Shown piece by piece: positions 54,504 through 62,175 of a DNA stretch of 64,000 nucleotides; within the stretch, counting starts at the first letter, position 1; each line of letters opens with the position of its first letter. The stretch covers positions 1,364,001 through 1,428,000 of the forward strand of contig NZ_AP017457.1 in the NCBI RefSeq assembly GCF_002355535.1, read 5' to 3'. Both the position numbers and the translations under genes were made by a program. The notes beneath the pieces are model-generated. The model worked only from the letters and a program-made list of their open reading frames with translations. It made no database searches and had not been told where the DNA came from. The DNA is from Aurantimicrobium minutum (GTDB lineage Bacteria; Actinomycetota; Actinomycetes; Actinomycetales; Microbacteriaceae).

Positions 54504-56246
54504 GTGTCAGAAAATAAGCAGGTAATTGCCGGGCGTTACGAGCTGGGCAAACTTGTTGGCAGCGGTGGTATGGCCGAGGTCTATATCGCCCAGGATGCTG
54601 TCTTGGGTAGAAAAGTTGCCATCAAAGTTCTCAACGAGGACTTAGCGAACAACAAGAAGTTTCTCTCACGATTCCAGCAAGAAGCACGTTCCGCTTCTTC
54701 GCTAACTCATCCCAACATTGTCAAAGTTCTTGATGCGGGTGAAGAATCCGTCACAGATGCTGACGGAACCGAACATGTTCGTGCCTACATGGTCATGGAA
54801 TATGTTGAGGGCCTCGAACTTTCCAAGCTGGTTGCTCGCGGACCCCTCAAAGTTCCCGAGGCAGTTCGTGTTGCCGGAGAGATTCTGAGCGCCGTTGAGT
54901 TTGCCCACAGCGCTGGAATTGTTCACTGCGATATCAAGCCCGACAACATCATGATTACCCGTCAGGGGAACGTGAAAGTACTTGACTTTGGAATTGCTCG
55001 AGCTGCAGCCGCTGCGTTTGACGACCTTGCCCAAACAACTTCTGTGTTGGGAACAGCCGCCTATTTCTCCCCCGAGCAGGCTCAGGGCAAGAAAGTTGAC
55101 GCACGCACCGACATTTATGCAATTGGCGTGGTGCTCTTTGAAATGCTCACCGGCAAGGTTCCTTTTGAAGGGGACACTGCTGTTGCTTTGGCTCACCAAC
55201 ACATTCACGCGCAGCCGGTTGCCCCCAGCACGTTCAATACAAAGGTGACTCCAGCTCTAGATGCGGTTGTCCTGAAAGCACTTTCTAAAGCACCTAAGGA
55301 TCGGTACCAGTCCACTCAGGCATTTGGCACAGCACTGCAAGATGCCGCCTCTGGCAAGGTTGTCGTTCCTGAGGCGAAGCCGGAGCCCATTGAAGAGCTT
55401 CTTGGCCCGATCTCCGAGCCAGCTCTTGAAAAGACTGACACGTCGAGCAATGAATTGCCTGCCGAGTTTGCATTCCTGTTTGGTGACGACCCACAAACGG
55501 CGCCAACACTGGTCCAGCCTGAAGAATTCAGGCCAGAACCCAAGCGCGTAGTGGCTATCGTGGGAATTGTTGCCTTAGTCTTCGGTGCGATTGCAGGTAT
55601 GGGTCTATGGGTGGCAACCCTCAAACCTGTCAACCTGTTCCCCACCAGCACGGTGACTGTTCCTGAGCTCAAGGGTGAAACCTATGAGGCGGCAGAAAAA
55701 GAGTTGAAAGATCTCGGTCTCTACCCCACGAAAGTGGAAGAAAGTAGTGGCCTGGTCAAGACAGGTAAGGTCATCCGCACCGAACCTGGCAAAGAAACAG
55801 TGATCGAGCCTGGTGCGTTGGTTCAAGTCTTTGTGTCGACGGGAAAAACCAAAGTTGCTATTCCTGATGTTTCCGGTCTTCCTCTGGAAGAAGCAAAAAC
55901 AACCATCACCGACGCAGGCTTTAAGGTGGGGCTCGTCACCGAATCAACAAGCCCCACAGTTGCTGCGGGTGCGGTGATTGCAACCAATCCTGTCTTAGGA
56001 ACAATGCGTTTCCAAGGAGCCAAGGTTGATATTTCTGTTTCCAACGGAAAGATTGACATTCCTGACGTGCGCGGCAAGAGTGTGGCGGAAGCAAGTAACT
56101 TGCTTGGCGATCTCAACCTCTTCCCTGTTGTTCAAGCAGATATGGGCTGCACGAAAGCTGCAGAACCTACTGTTCGATCACAATCCGTGCCTCCTGGACT
56201 GTCGAACCAGGGTGTTCCAATTACTCTCAGCTACTGCGCTGGCTAA
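54504..56246 (+). CDS. pknB: Ser/Thr protein kinase PknB with three PASTA domains
   Basis: The 580-residue protein has a kinase domain (VGSGGMAEVY, Lys41, DFGIARA), a membrane helix near 350-372 and three PASTA domains (VPELKGETYEAAEKELKDLG; IPDVSGLPLEEAKTTITDAG; IPDVRGKSVAEASNLLGDLN), which sense muropeptides/lipid II. The catalytic loop is HCDIKPDN, with Cys142 instead of the usual arginine (a non-RD kinase). Start GTG with GGGGGAG upstream. The last PASTA has two cysteines that may form a disulfide. Its stop directly abuts the convergent trpG/pabA stop. Confidence 0.95.
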   Translation: MSENKQVIAGRYELGKLVGSGGMAEVYIAQDAVLGRKVAIKVLNEDLANNKKFLSRFQQEARSASSLTHPNIVKVLDAGEESVTDADGTEHVRAYMVMEYVEGLELSKLVARGPLKVPEAVRVAGEILSAVEFAHSAGIVHCDIKPDNIMITRQGNVKVLDFGIARAAAAAFDDLAQTTSVLGTAAYFSPEQAQGKKVDARTDIYAIGVVLFEMLTGKVPFEGDTAVALAHQHIHAQPVAPSTFNTKVTPALDAVVLKALSKAPKDRYQSTQAFGTALQDAASGKVVVPEAKPEPIEELLGPISEPALEKTDTSSNELPAEFAFLFGDDPQTAPTLVQPEEFRPEPKRVVAIVGIVALVFGAIAGMGLWVATLKPVNLFPTSTVTVPELKGETYEAAEKELKDLGLYPTKVEESSGLVKTGKVIRTEPGKETVIEPGALVQVFVSTGKTKVAIPDVSGLPLEEAKTTITDAGFKVGLVTESTSPTVAAGAVIATNPVLGTMRFQGAKVDISVSNGKIDIPDVRGKSVAEASNLLGDLNLFPVVQADMGCTKAAEPTVRSQSVPPGLSNQGVPITLSYCAG

Positions 56247-56879
56247 TTAGCTAATCAGTGGGCTCTTTGTCAGAGCCAGTTGAGCGGCGCCCTTGAGCCC
56301 GCATACTTCCAGCCAGTTGCCGAGCATGGTGTAGCCACCTTCAGTGAGCACAGACTCGGGGTGGAATTGCACACCATAGATTGGTGCAGAAACGTGTTGC
56401 AAGCCCATGATCACGCCGCCGGCAGTCTGACTTGTGACGGTCAGTTCCGCTGGGACAGTGTCGTTGACCACAGCAAGTGAGTGATATCTCGTTGCGGTAA
56501 AGGGCTGCGGAACATTCTGATAGAACTGCCCCGCGTCATGAGTAATGAGTGACGTTTTTCCGTGCATGAGCTCTTCAGCATTGGTCACTGTCGCTCCGAA
56601 AGCTTCACCGATGGCCTGGTGTCCTAAGCACACACCCAGAAGTGGAATGCCCTGTTTGTGTGCACTGTGCACTGCTGCGATGGAAACTCCCGCATCAGAA
56701 GGCTTGCCCGGGCCGGGTGAAACAAGAACTCCGTCGTATTTTGCCAACGTCTCGTCAAGTTCTTCGAGAGGAATCTGGTCGTTGCGCACCACGACGGTTT
56801 CAGCGCCAAGTTCTCGGAGGTAGCCGTTGAGGGTGTAGACGAAACTGTCGTAGTTATCAATAACGAGAATGGTGGTCAT
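56247..56879 (-). CDS. trpG: Glutamine amidotransferase, anthranilate/aminodeoxychorismate synthase component II
   Basis: The 210-residue protein has the class I amidotransferase triad: Cys in LLGVCLGHQAIGEAFG and His-x-Glu in GVQFHPESVLTEGG. It supplies ammonia for anthranilate (tryptophan) or p-aminobenzoate (folate) synthesis; it may serve both. The gene occupies the same place as trpG2 in M. tuberculosis. It is coupled (ATGA) to a small membrane protein gene and the sortase. Confidence 0.93.
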   Translation of the reverse strand: MTTILVIDNYDSFVYTLNGYLRELGAETVVVRNDQIPLEELDETLAKYDGVLVSPGPGKPSDAGVSIAAVHSAHKQGIPLLGVCLGHQAIGEAFGATVTNAEELMHGKTSLITHDAGQFYQNVPQPFTATRYHSLAVVNDTVPAELTVTSQTAGGVIMGLQHVSAPIYGVQFHPESVLTEGGYTMLGNWLEVCGLKGAAQLALTKSPLIS

Positions 56880-57034
56880 TGCGTTACCGTCACCTCTCGT
56901 ACAGAAATTGCCGCGTTAACGGCAGGGAAAACAAACATCATCAGAACTGTGATGACCACAATTGCTGCTGCCGCCAGAATAGCAATCTTTACCCACAGGG
57001 TTCCCGGCAGGATTCTCCACAGTACTGCGTACAT
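56876..57034 (-). CDS. Small single-span membrane protein
   Basis: The 52-residue protein (MYAVLWRILPGTLWVKIAIL...) has one long hydrophobic helix and a short outside tail. It overlaps the sortase stop as TGATG and the trpG start as ATGA, which fixes the reading frame. Conservation in actinobacteria of short proteins at this position is known to me only in general; function unknown. Confidence 0.7.
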   Translation of the reverse strand: MYAVLWRILPGTLWVKIAILAAAAIVVITVLMMFVFPAVNAAISVREVTVTQ

Positions 57035-57765
57035 CAGCTCACTCCGCTCTGACTTTTCACCATTTCTGGTGGTGGACCGGCAGATTGTGGTCGCCACGAT
57101 TCCAGCACGCCATACACAATCATGCGTTCAGCGTCCCCAAGAAGAGGGTTACAGGTTGTGATCGTGATGATGTTTTCTCCGTTGGCAGGATTATTTGACC
57201 CCGGCACAGGAAGTAACACATCCACACTGGTGGGCAGCACGTATTCGTAGTTACGCACCGCGTAAGTGTAGAAACCTTCCTGAGTTTCCACATAAATCTT
57301 GTCCCCTGGCTGGAGTTGAGGCGCATCAGCAAACGGGCTGCCGTTACCAGTGCGGTGCACAGCTACCGCAAAGTTTCCAGGTTGACCCGGCCACTGCGTA
57401 TCTGGATAGTGCCCGTAGTAGCCCTTGTCCAAAATGGTGCTGAGGTCGATACCGTTAGCAACAACGCGTGTGGAGTCTGGACCTAAACGTGGAATGTATA
57501 AAGTGGCAAACTTGGCCCCTTCGGCCACACCGCCAAAGGCCGGTGCCGGGCCGAAGTCTTCATTAGCCGGTGCAGACGCAGATTTGTCTTTGTCAGTAGA
57601 CCACTCTTTGCTGAGTTCTTGAGACGCGGCTTGCTGCTGGTTCGCCACAACAGCATTGTTGATCCACAGCTGCCATGCCAAAAACAACAGAACAATCACA
57701 CCAAATGTGATGAGGAGTTCACCAACAATGCCCATGACACGAGAGAGGTTTGCTGGCTTGAACAC
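57034..57765 (-). CDS. srtE: Class E sortase
   Basis: From the GTG at 57765 the protein has 243 residues: a membrane helix (GELLITFGVIVLLFLAWQLW), a disordered linker and the sortase domain with catalytic histidine in VAVHRTGNG, cysteine in ITTCNPLLG and arginine in AERMIVYG. Class E sortases attach proteins with LAxTG-type signals to peptidoglycan. AAAGTT six bases before the GTG supports this start over the longer open frame, which would overlap crgA. No substrate with a sorting signal is in the window. Confidence 0.88.
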   Translation of the reverse strand: MFKPANLSRVMGIVGELLITFGVIVLLFLAWQLWINNAVVANQQQAASQELSKEWSTDKDKSASAPANEDFGPAPAFGGVAEGAKFATLYIPRLGPDSTRVVANGIDLSTILDKGYYGHYPDTQWPGQPGNFAVAVHRTGNGSPFADAPQLQPGDKIYVETQEGFYTYAVRNYEYVLPTSVDVLLPVPGSNNPANGENIITITTCNPLLGDAERMIVYGVLESWRPQSAGPPPEMVKSQSGVS

Positions 57766-57835
57766 TCTTCCAACTTTACCCGGGTCATCGAGGAGTTCCT
57801 GTGGGGTTGCTGAATTCGGTAGACTTCTGAACACT

Positions 57836-58081
57836 ATGGCTGCAGAAAAGAAGAAGCGCACAAAGGCTCCCCGCAACCCCGAGACCTCGGCTCACGAATC
57901 GCCGAATCCTGTCTGGTTCAAGCCCGTCATGTTTGGCTTCATGCTCATCGGCCTGGTGTGGATCATTGTGTTCTACATCAGTCAGGGAACTCTGCCCATC
58001 ATGGCACTTGGTTCCTGGAACATCTTGGTCGGTTTTGGTATCGCCTTCATCGGTTTCTTGATGACCACCAGGTGGCGATAA
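57836..58081 (+). CDS. crgA: Cell division protein CrgA
   Basis: The 81-residue protein has a basic N-terminus (AAEKKKRTKAPRNP) and two membrane helices, with NPVWFKPVMFGFMLIGLVWI and the final helix ending in RW; this is the CrgA pattern. CrgA stabilises the divisome and interacts with FtsZ, FtsQ and PBPs. It is divergent from the sortase; TAGACT at 57820-57825 is a possible -10. Confidence 0.93.
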   Translation: MAAEKKKRTKAPRNPETSAHESPNPVWFKPVMFGFMLIGLVWIIVFYISQGTLPIMALGSWNILVGFGIAFIGFLMTTRWR

Positions 58082-58085
58082 CTCT

Positions 58086-58103
58086 AATTACACGCGTGTA
58101 ATT
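58086..58103. repeat. Perfect 18-base palindrome between crgA and rhomboid gene
   Basis: AATTACACGCGTGTAATT reads the same on both strands with no spacer. It begins five bases past the crgA stop. A hairpin would be poor without a loop, so a protein-binding site is more likely than a terminator. Confidence 0.6.
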
Positions 58104-58110
58104 CTCCCCA

Positions 58111-58131
58111 TGTGGATAAGCATGTGGATAA
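58111..58131 (-). promoter_or_regulatory. Pair of perfect DnaA boxes
   Basis: TGTGGATAA (reverse complement of the DnaA box TTATCCACA) occurs at 58111-58119 and 58123-58131, in the same orientation and 12 bases apart. Both match the consensus exactly. The gap is too short to be the origin; it may titrate DnaA or coordinate division gene expression with replication. Confidence 0.65.
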
Positions 58132-58140
58132 CTCTGCTTG

Positions 58141-59022
58141 TTAACCCGCCACAAACATTGGGGCGTGTGAGAGGGCAAGTCCGACAAAAACGGCCACCGT
58201 CAGACTAATCAGAGCAAGTTGAAGCTTCTGTTGTGAGGGCTTCCTGGTCTGTACAAAGATCAACCCCAGCAGTGCACCGCCGAGCAAACCACCCAGGTGT
58301 GCTTGCCACGAGATGCTCATGCCTGGCAAGAAGCCAATGACCAAGTTAATGCCCACAAGCACTAATAGCTGGGTTGTTTCGCCGCCAAGCTTGCGTTGAA
58401 TAACCAAGAAAGCTCCGAGCAAACCAAATATGGCACCGGATGCGCCCACCACAAAGGTGTTGTGAGGAGCCCAGAACATCACGCCCAACGATCCGGCTAA
58501 TCCGGAAGCAAGATAGAGCGTGAGAAAACGACCGCGGCCGAGCAAACGCTCCAACATTTGGCCAAAAATCCACAGCGTATACATGTTCAAGAGGATGTGG
58601 AAAATAAAGCCCGTTGAATGCGCAAAAACAGAGGTAATCATGCGCCACGGCTCATACGGAGCGCCAATGGCACTGTATTCGCCGTAGCTATACAGCGGCG
58701 CATATGCCAAAAAGCTAGTGGCATCAATTCCTGGCAAAATCTGCAGGACATAGAAGAAGAACGTGATCCCGATCAGGGAGTAGGTGACAACGGGTTTCTG
58801 ATTAGCCTGACCCCCGAGAGCCTGTCGTCCTACTCGAGGTGCACGAGCTTGGGCCTGGCCTAAACATTCCGGGCAGATAACACCCACCGGTGCCGGAGTT
58901 TGGCACTGGTAACACACTGGCCGATCACAACGCTGGCACCGAACAAAGGTTGCCGCGTCTGGATGGCGATAACAGGAAGGGGCTACCTCCTCGGTAGCCC
59001 CCCAACCTGCTTCGTTGGTCAC
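58141..59022 (-). CDS. Rhomboid intramembrane serine protease with N-terminal zinc-binding domain
   Basis: The 293-residue protein starts with a B-box-like cysteine/histidine segment (CYRHPDAATFVRCQRCDRP, CYQC, CPEC), then six membrane helices with the catalytic serine in VGASGAIFGLLG and histidine in AHLGGLLGG. Rhomboids cut membrane proteins within helices. The start is GTG, six bases after the ppiA stop; they are probably cotranscribed. Corresponds in position to Rv0110-type rhomboids but sits at the Rv0010c/crgA neighbourhood. Confidence 0.93.
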   Translation of the reverse strand: MTNEAGWGATEEVAPSCYRHPDAATFVRCQRCDRPVCYQCQTPAPVGVICPECLGQAQARAPRVGRQALGGQANQKPVVTYSLIGITFFFYVLQILPGIDATSFLAYAPLYSYGEYSAIGAPYEPWRMITSVFAHSTGFIFHILLNMYTLWIFGQMLERLLGRGRFLTLYLASGLAGSLGVMFWAPHNTFVVGASGAIFGLLGAFLVIQRKLGGETTQLLVLVGINLVIGFLPGMSISWQAHLGGLLGGALLGLIFVQTRKPSQQKLQLALISLTVAVFVGLALSHAPMFVAG

Positions 59023-59028
59023 GAAAAG

Positions 59029-59568
59029 TTAGACCTGTTCGACAGTGATCGACTCGATCACAACGTCATCGAGTGGACGGTCACGGCCATCGGTCGAGAC
59101 ATTACCCAACTGGTCAACAATTGCGCGGCTTGCGTCATCTGCAACCTCACCAAAGATGGTGTGCTTGCCCTGCAACCAGGTGGTGGGTGCAGTGGTGATG
59201 AAGAACTGAGAACCATTGGTTCCCTTGCCTCCGTAGGTACCTGCATTAGCCATGGCAAGAATGTAAGGCTGAGTGAAGTCGAGTTCAGGGTGAATCTCGT
59301 CATCGAACTGGTAGCCAGGGCCACCAGTACCGGTACCCAGAGGGTCACCGCCTTGAATCATGAAGTCTGGAATGATGCGGTGGAAGATGACGCCGTTGTA
59401 GAGAGGGTCATTACGCTTTGCACCGGTCTTGGGGTCGATCCACTCGATTTCTCCAGTGGCCAAACCAACAAAGTTCTTCACGGTCTTAGGAGCGTGGTTT
59501 CCATAGAGGTTGATCTTGATAGGGCCAAGAGAAGTGTTCATCGTGGCAACTGCGGTGTGTTTTGACAT
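59029..59568 (-). CDS. ppiA: Cyclophilin-type peptidyl-prolyl isomerase
   Basis: The 179-residue protein has FHRIIPDFMIQGGDPLGTGTGG and GSQFFITTAPTTWLQGKHTIFGEV (quoted in parts), the cyclophilin active site with the conserved R, F, Q and W. No signal peptide, so cytosolic. Same location as ppiA (Rv0009) in M. tuberculosis. AAAGAT lies six bases before the ATG. Confidence 0.96.
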   Translation of the reverse strand: MSKHTAVATMNTSLGPIKINLYGNHAPKTVKNFVGLATGEIEWIDPKTGAKRNDPLYNGVIFHRIIPDFMIQGGDPLGTGTGGPGYQFDDEIHPELDFTQPYILAMANAGTYGGKGTNGSQFFITTAPTTWLQGKHTIFGEVADDASRAIVDQLGNVSTDGRDRPLDDVVIESITVEQV

Positions 59569-59668
59569 GCCTCAATCTTTCCACACAGACACTGTCAATT
59601 CTCTGCGCGTTCGCTGAACGAGGAACCGCTCTGGTGTCTTTCCCAGACAACAGTGGCAAGATGGGAAT

Positions 59669-60151
59669 ATGGCACGCAAAAAGATGACAGAAGCAGAAGC
59701 ACTCAAAGCGCAAGCTGAAGCACTGCTGCACGAACAGCAGCAGGTTCTCGCACACGCAGGAAGTGTCGTTCGACAGGCCAGTCGTGAACTCGGTCGCGTC
59801 ACAAGTGAAGAAGTAGTGCCCCGCGTTGTTCGTGGCACCCGCACTGCTGCCACGACAACGCGCGACAAGATCGTGGACGACGTACTTCCCTCTATTGCTT
59901 CCGCAATCGGAAGCACTCTCTCTGTCATCGATGCTGCTCGCGACAAGCGCGCAAGCGAACTGACTAAGCAGGTTGCAAAACTTGCTGCTGGTAAGGCCGC
60001 TGTATCAAAAGCTGCACCTGCTTCCTCCTCTGCGAGCGCTGGAAAGTACATCGCGATTGGTATCGGTGTTGCCGCACTTCTTGGTGTTGGTTACGTTGTC
60101 TGGCAGACTTTCCGCGCAGATGACGAACTCTGGGTCTCTGAAGACGAATAG
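59669..60151 (+). CDS. Membrane-anchored helical protein, unknown function
   Basis: The 160-residue protein is almost entirely helical and Ala/Lys-rich (MARKKMTEAEALKAQAEALL) with a C-terminal membrane helix (YIAIGIGVAALLGVGYVVW) and a short acidic end. Similar small proteins occur at this place in related genomes, as far as I recall, without known function. CAAGAT lies six bases before the ATG. It is followed at once by the LON-domain gene. Confidence 0.7.
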   Translation: MARKKMTEAEALKAQAEALLHEQQQVLAHAGSVVRQASRELGRVTSEEVVPRVVRGTRTAATTTRDKIVDDVLPSIASAIGSTLSVIDAARDKRASELTKQVAKLAAGKAAVSKAAPASSSASAGKYIAIGIGVAALLGVGYVVWQTFRADDELWVSEDE

Positions 60152-60156
60152 TCCTC

Positions 60157-60789
60157 ATGGCGTTGATTCTGCCCCAATTCCCCGTGGGGTCAGTCTTGAT
60201 GCCATACATGCCGTTGGCATTACGAGTATTTGAGCCCCGTTACCTCAAACTCATGGGGGACCTGGTTGGTTCCGATAACCCCGCCTTTGGTATTCCTCTG
60301 TATCCACAACGTGTTGCGGCAGGCCAACAGCCAGAGCGCCTCACAATTGGCACGGTTGCCAAAGTAGAAGACTTTGGCATGACTGATGAGAACCTGGGCA
60401 TCACCGCCACAGGAACCAAACGTTTCGTCATCACGAAATGGCTAGAACCAGACCCCTATCCCCGAGCAGAGGTGGAGTATCTTCCCGAACTGGTTTGGGA
60501 TTACAAGTTTGATTCTCAGCGCATGAGTCTTGAATTAGAGGTTCGTAACCTGCTCACTCGTGCGAGTAAGTATGGCGAGATGCTCTGGGAGGCGGACACT
60601 GAAGTCTCTGATGAACCTATCGCTTCCATTTGGCAGCTTTCTGGAATGCTGCCCGTTCCTGGTCCCGAACTTCACACCCTTCTGGAATCAGAGGATGTTG
60701 AGACACTCATCGAAAATGCACTCGCGATCTGCGCTGGCGGGAATAGATATCTTGACGCACTCGATGCGGGTCAATCTCCTCAGGATTGA
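60157..60789 (+). CDS. LON substrate-binding-domain protein
   Basis: The 210-residue protein consists of the LON N-terminal (PUA-like) domain only: LPQFPVGSVLMPYMPLALRVFEPRYLKLM (quoted in parts). It lacks the AAA+ and protease domains. Such proteins are common in Actinobacteria; the substrate is unknown. It starts five bases after the preceding stop, so the two genes share a transcript. Confidence 0.88.
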   Translation: MALILPQFPVGSVLMPYMPLALRVFEPRYLKLMGDLVGSDNPAFGIPLYPQRVAAGQQPERLTIGTVAKVEDFGMTDENLGITATGTKRFVITKWLEPDPYPRAEVEYLPELVWDYKFDSQRMSLELEVRNLLTRASKYGEMLWEADTEVSDEPIASIWQLSGMLPVPGPELHTLLESEDVETLIENALAICAGGNRYLDALDAGQSPQD

Positions 60790-60790
60790 T

Positions 60791-61057
60791 TTACTTCTTT
60801 GAGGCTGGGTGATCCATTCTCATATAGACGCCACCCTTTTCTAATTCGTCCAGCATTTGATTCTATCTCTTTTGTCGAATCTCGGGGCGAACTGCTCGAG
60901 TAATCCAGGCAAGGTAATCGTTGCGTTGATAGGCAGGGCGGTGGTCGTAGTCGGCGCGAAGTCCGCGGTGTTCCAATGCCTGCTTCACATCTGCAGGCAT
61001 CTCAACAAGCTTGCGGCGTAGATTGCCTTTCTTATCGCGAACTTCTCGAGAACTCAT
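60791..61057 (-). pseudogene. YdeI/OmdA-family small protein interrupted by an in-frame TAG
   Basis: From the ATG at 61057 the frame reads 64 codons (MSSREVRDKKGNLRRKLVEM...YLAWITRAVRPEIRQKR), then TAG at 60863-60865, then 23 more in-frame codons (NQMLDELEKGGVYMRMDHPA.., ending SKK) before TAA at 60791. The part after the TAG fits the C-terminal helix of YdeI/OmdA-like proteins (RPETR.KRI..MLDEL..G..), so the stop looks like a nonsense change, a tolerated truncation or a read-through site. TACGCT six bases before the ATG indicates that it may still be transcribed. Confidence 0.65.
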
Positions 61058-61063
61058 GTGGTC

Positions 61064-61073
61064 AGCGTAGTCT
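61064..61073. promoter_or_regulatory. Overlapping divergent -10 boxes, ydeI-like / DUF1801 gene
   Basis: TACGCT (61069-61064, minus strand) is six bases before the leftward ATG, and TAGTCT (61068-61073) is six bases before the rightward ATG. The hexamers share two bases, and only 22 bases separate the start codons. Confidence 0.5.
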
Positions 61074-61079
61074 GAACAC

Positions 61080-61445
61080 ATGAGTGATGTGGTGAAGTAC
61101 AACGAGGCAGTGGCCGGAGAGAACAAACCAGTCATTGATTTCCTGTTCCAGGAATTCCTTCAAGCTCTGCCCACCGCGACATACAAGGTATGGCATGGTG
61201 CTCCAGTGTGGTTTTTAGATGACATTCCTGTCGCGGGATACCAAGACCACAAGCACGGCGTGAAAGTGTTGTTTTGGAGTGGGAAAGATTTCTCAGAACC
61301 TGGGCTTCTCGGTATTGGTAAGCACCGAGCTGCTGGCATCACCTACACGGATGTTGCGTCGATCAATGTGGACGATCTCCGGAGATATTTACGCCTGAGT
61401 ACTGAGATTATTTGGGATTACAGATCCTTGAGGCCCAAGAAGTAA
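61080..61445 (+). CDS. DUF1801 family protein
   Basis: The 121-residue protein fits the DUF1801/YdhG family of small globular proteins (VIDFLFQEFLQALPTATYKVWHGAPVWFLD in part; GVKVLFWSGKDF; RAAGITYTDVASINVDDLRRYLR). Function not known. TAGTCT six bases before the ATG suggests leaderless expression. DUF1801 and YdeI genes often sit together, as here. Confidence 0.85.
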   Translation: MSDVVKYNEAVAGENKPVIDFLFQEFLQALPTATYKVWHGAPVWFLDDIPVAGYQDHKHGVKVLFWSGKDFSEPGLLGIGKHRAAGITYTDVASINVDDLRRYLRLSTEIIWDYRSLRPKK

Positions 61446-61450
61446 AACAA

Positions 61451-61476
61451 AACACCCGCCATTTCTGGCGGGTGTT
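61451..61476. terminator. Bidirectional terminator between DUF1801 gene and tRNA-Ala
   Basis: AACACCCGCC and GGCGGGTGTT form a 10-base stem with a 6-base loop, followed by T's on the plus strand; on the minus strand it also ends in TTTTGTTTT. It serves the DUF1801 gene and the tRNA pair. Confidence 0.9.
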
Positions 61477-61485
61477 TTTTTGCTG

Positions 61486-61558
61486 TGGAGCCTAGGAGAA
61501 TCGAACTCCTGACCTCCTGCTTGCAAAGCAGGCGCTCTACCAATTGAGCTAAGGCCCC
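61486..61558 (-). tRNA. tRNA-Ala (anticodon TGC)
   Basis: Acceptor GGGGCCT/AGGCTCC (one G-T pair), anticodon arm CTGCT-TTGCA-AGCAG with loop TTTGCAA, T arm AGGAGTTCGATTCTCCT. Discriminator A; CCA not encoded. It is downstream of tRNA-Ile in the conserved gyrA-ileT-alaT order. Confidence 0.97.
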
Positions 61559-61602
61559 GATTGCTTTTACTACTTTACATCAATTTATAAAGTGCAATTG
61601 CG

Positions 61603-61676
61603 TGGGGCTACCAGGACTTGAACCTGGGACCTCTTCATTATCAGTGAAGCGCTCTAACCACCTGAGCTATAGCCCC
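61603..61676 (-). tRNA. tRNA-Ile (anticodon GAT)
   Basis: Acceptor GGGGCTA/TAGCCCC, anticodon arm CTTCA-CTGATAA-TGAAG, T arm CCAGGTTCAAGTCCTGG. Discriminator A; CCA not encoded. Followed 44 bases later by tRNA-Ala. Confidence 0.97.
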
Positions 61677-61737
61677 GCTTAGGCAGATTCGAGACTACCG
61701 GAATCTCGGCAAATCTCTAAATCGAGCCTGGGTTTGT

Positions 61738-62175
61738 TTACTGCTGGTTGGTGAATCCGACGGAAAGACCGCCAGTGATCTTTGCAGCTGCGTTGTAGAG
61801 AACTGCGCAGATGGCACCCAAAACAGTAATCACGATGAGGTTAACCAAGCCAACAGCTGCTGCTGCACCGACGGTCTTACCAATGGATGCGACAGAGTTC
61901 AGATCAAAACCACTGCCACTACCAAGGACTTCTCCAGCAACACTGTTGGCGGTTTCGAAAATTCCGGTCTGAACAAAGACGAGGTAAATCAGGAAGGTGC
62001 CAATAACGACAACGATGAACTGAGCTAGCCCGAGAAGGAAAGACAGCTTGAGCGCTGACATGAAATCAACGTAAACAAGCTTGAGTCGAACCTGCTTGGC
62101 CTCAGGGCCTTTGGGTGCTTTTTCTCCCTTTTGGGGGAGTTTGCTCTTGAGCTTGTCTGCCATGGAGCTACTCAT
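61738..62175 (-). CDS. DUF3566 membrane protein
   Basis: The 145-residue protein has a Lys/Pro-rich N-terminus, then two membrane helices around a middle segment, with [23 protein letters not shown] characteristic (quoted in part) and the C-terminal [17 protein letters not shown]3566 proteins follow gyrA in most Actinobacteria (Rv0007 in M. tuberculosis). The ATG overlaps the gyrA stop by eight bases. Function unknown. Confidence 0.92.
   Translation of the reverse strand: MSSSMADKLKSKLPQKGEKAPKGPEAKQVRLKLVYVDFMSALKLSFLLGLAQFIVVVIGTFLIYLVFVQTGIFETANSVAGEVLGSGSGFDLNSVASIGKTVGAAAAVGLVNLIVITVLGAICAVLYNAAAKITGGLSVGFTNQQ

Noticed and set aside
58082-58140. Chromosomal origin of replication at the DnaA boxes
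   Set aside because: Only two boxes in a 59-base gap, no AT-rich unwinding region, and dnaA is not adjacent.
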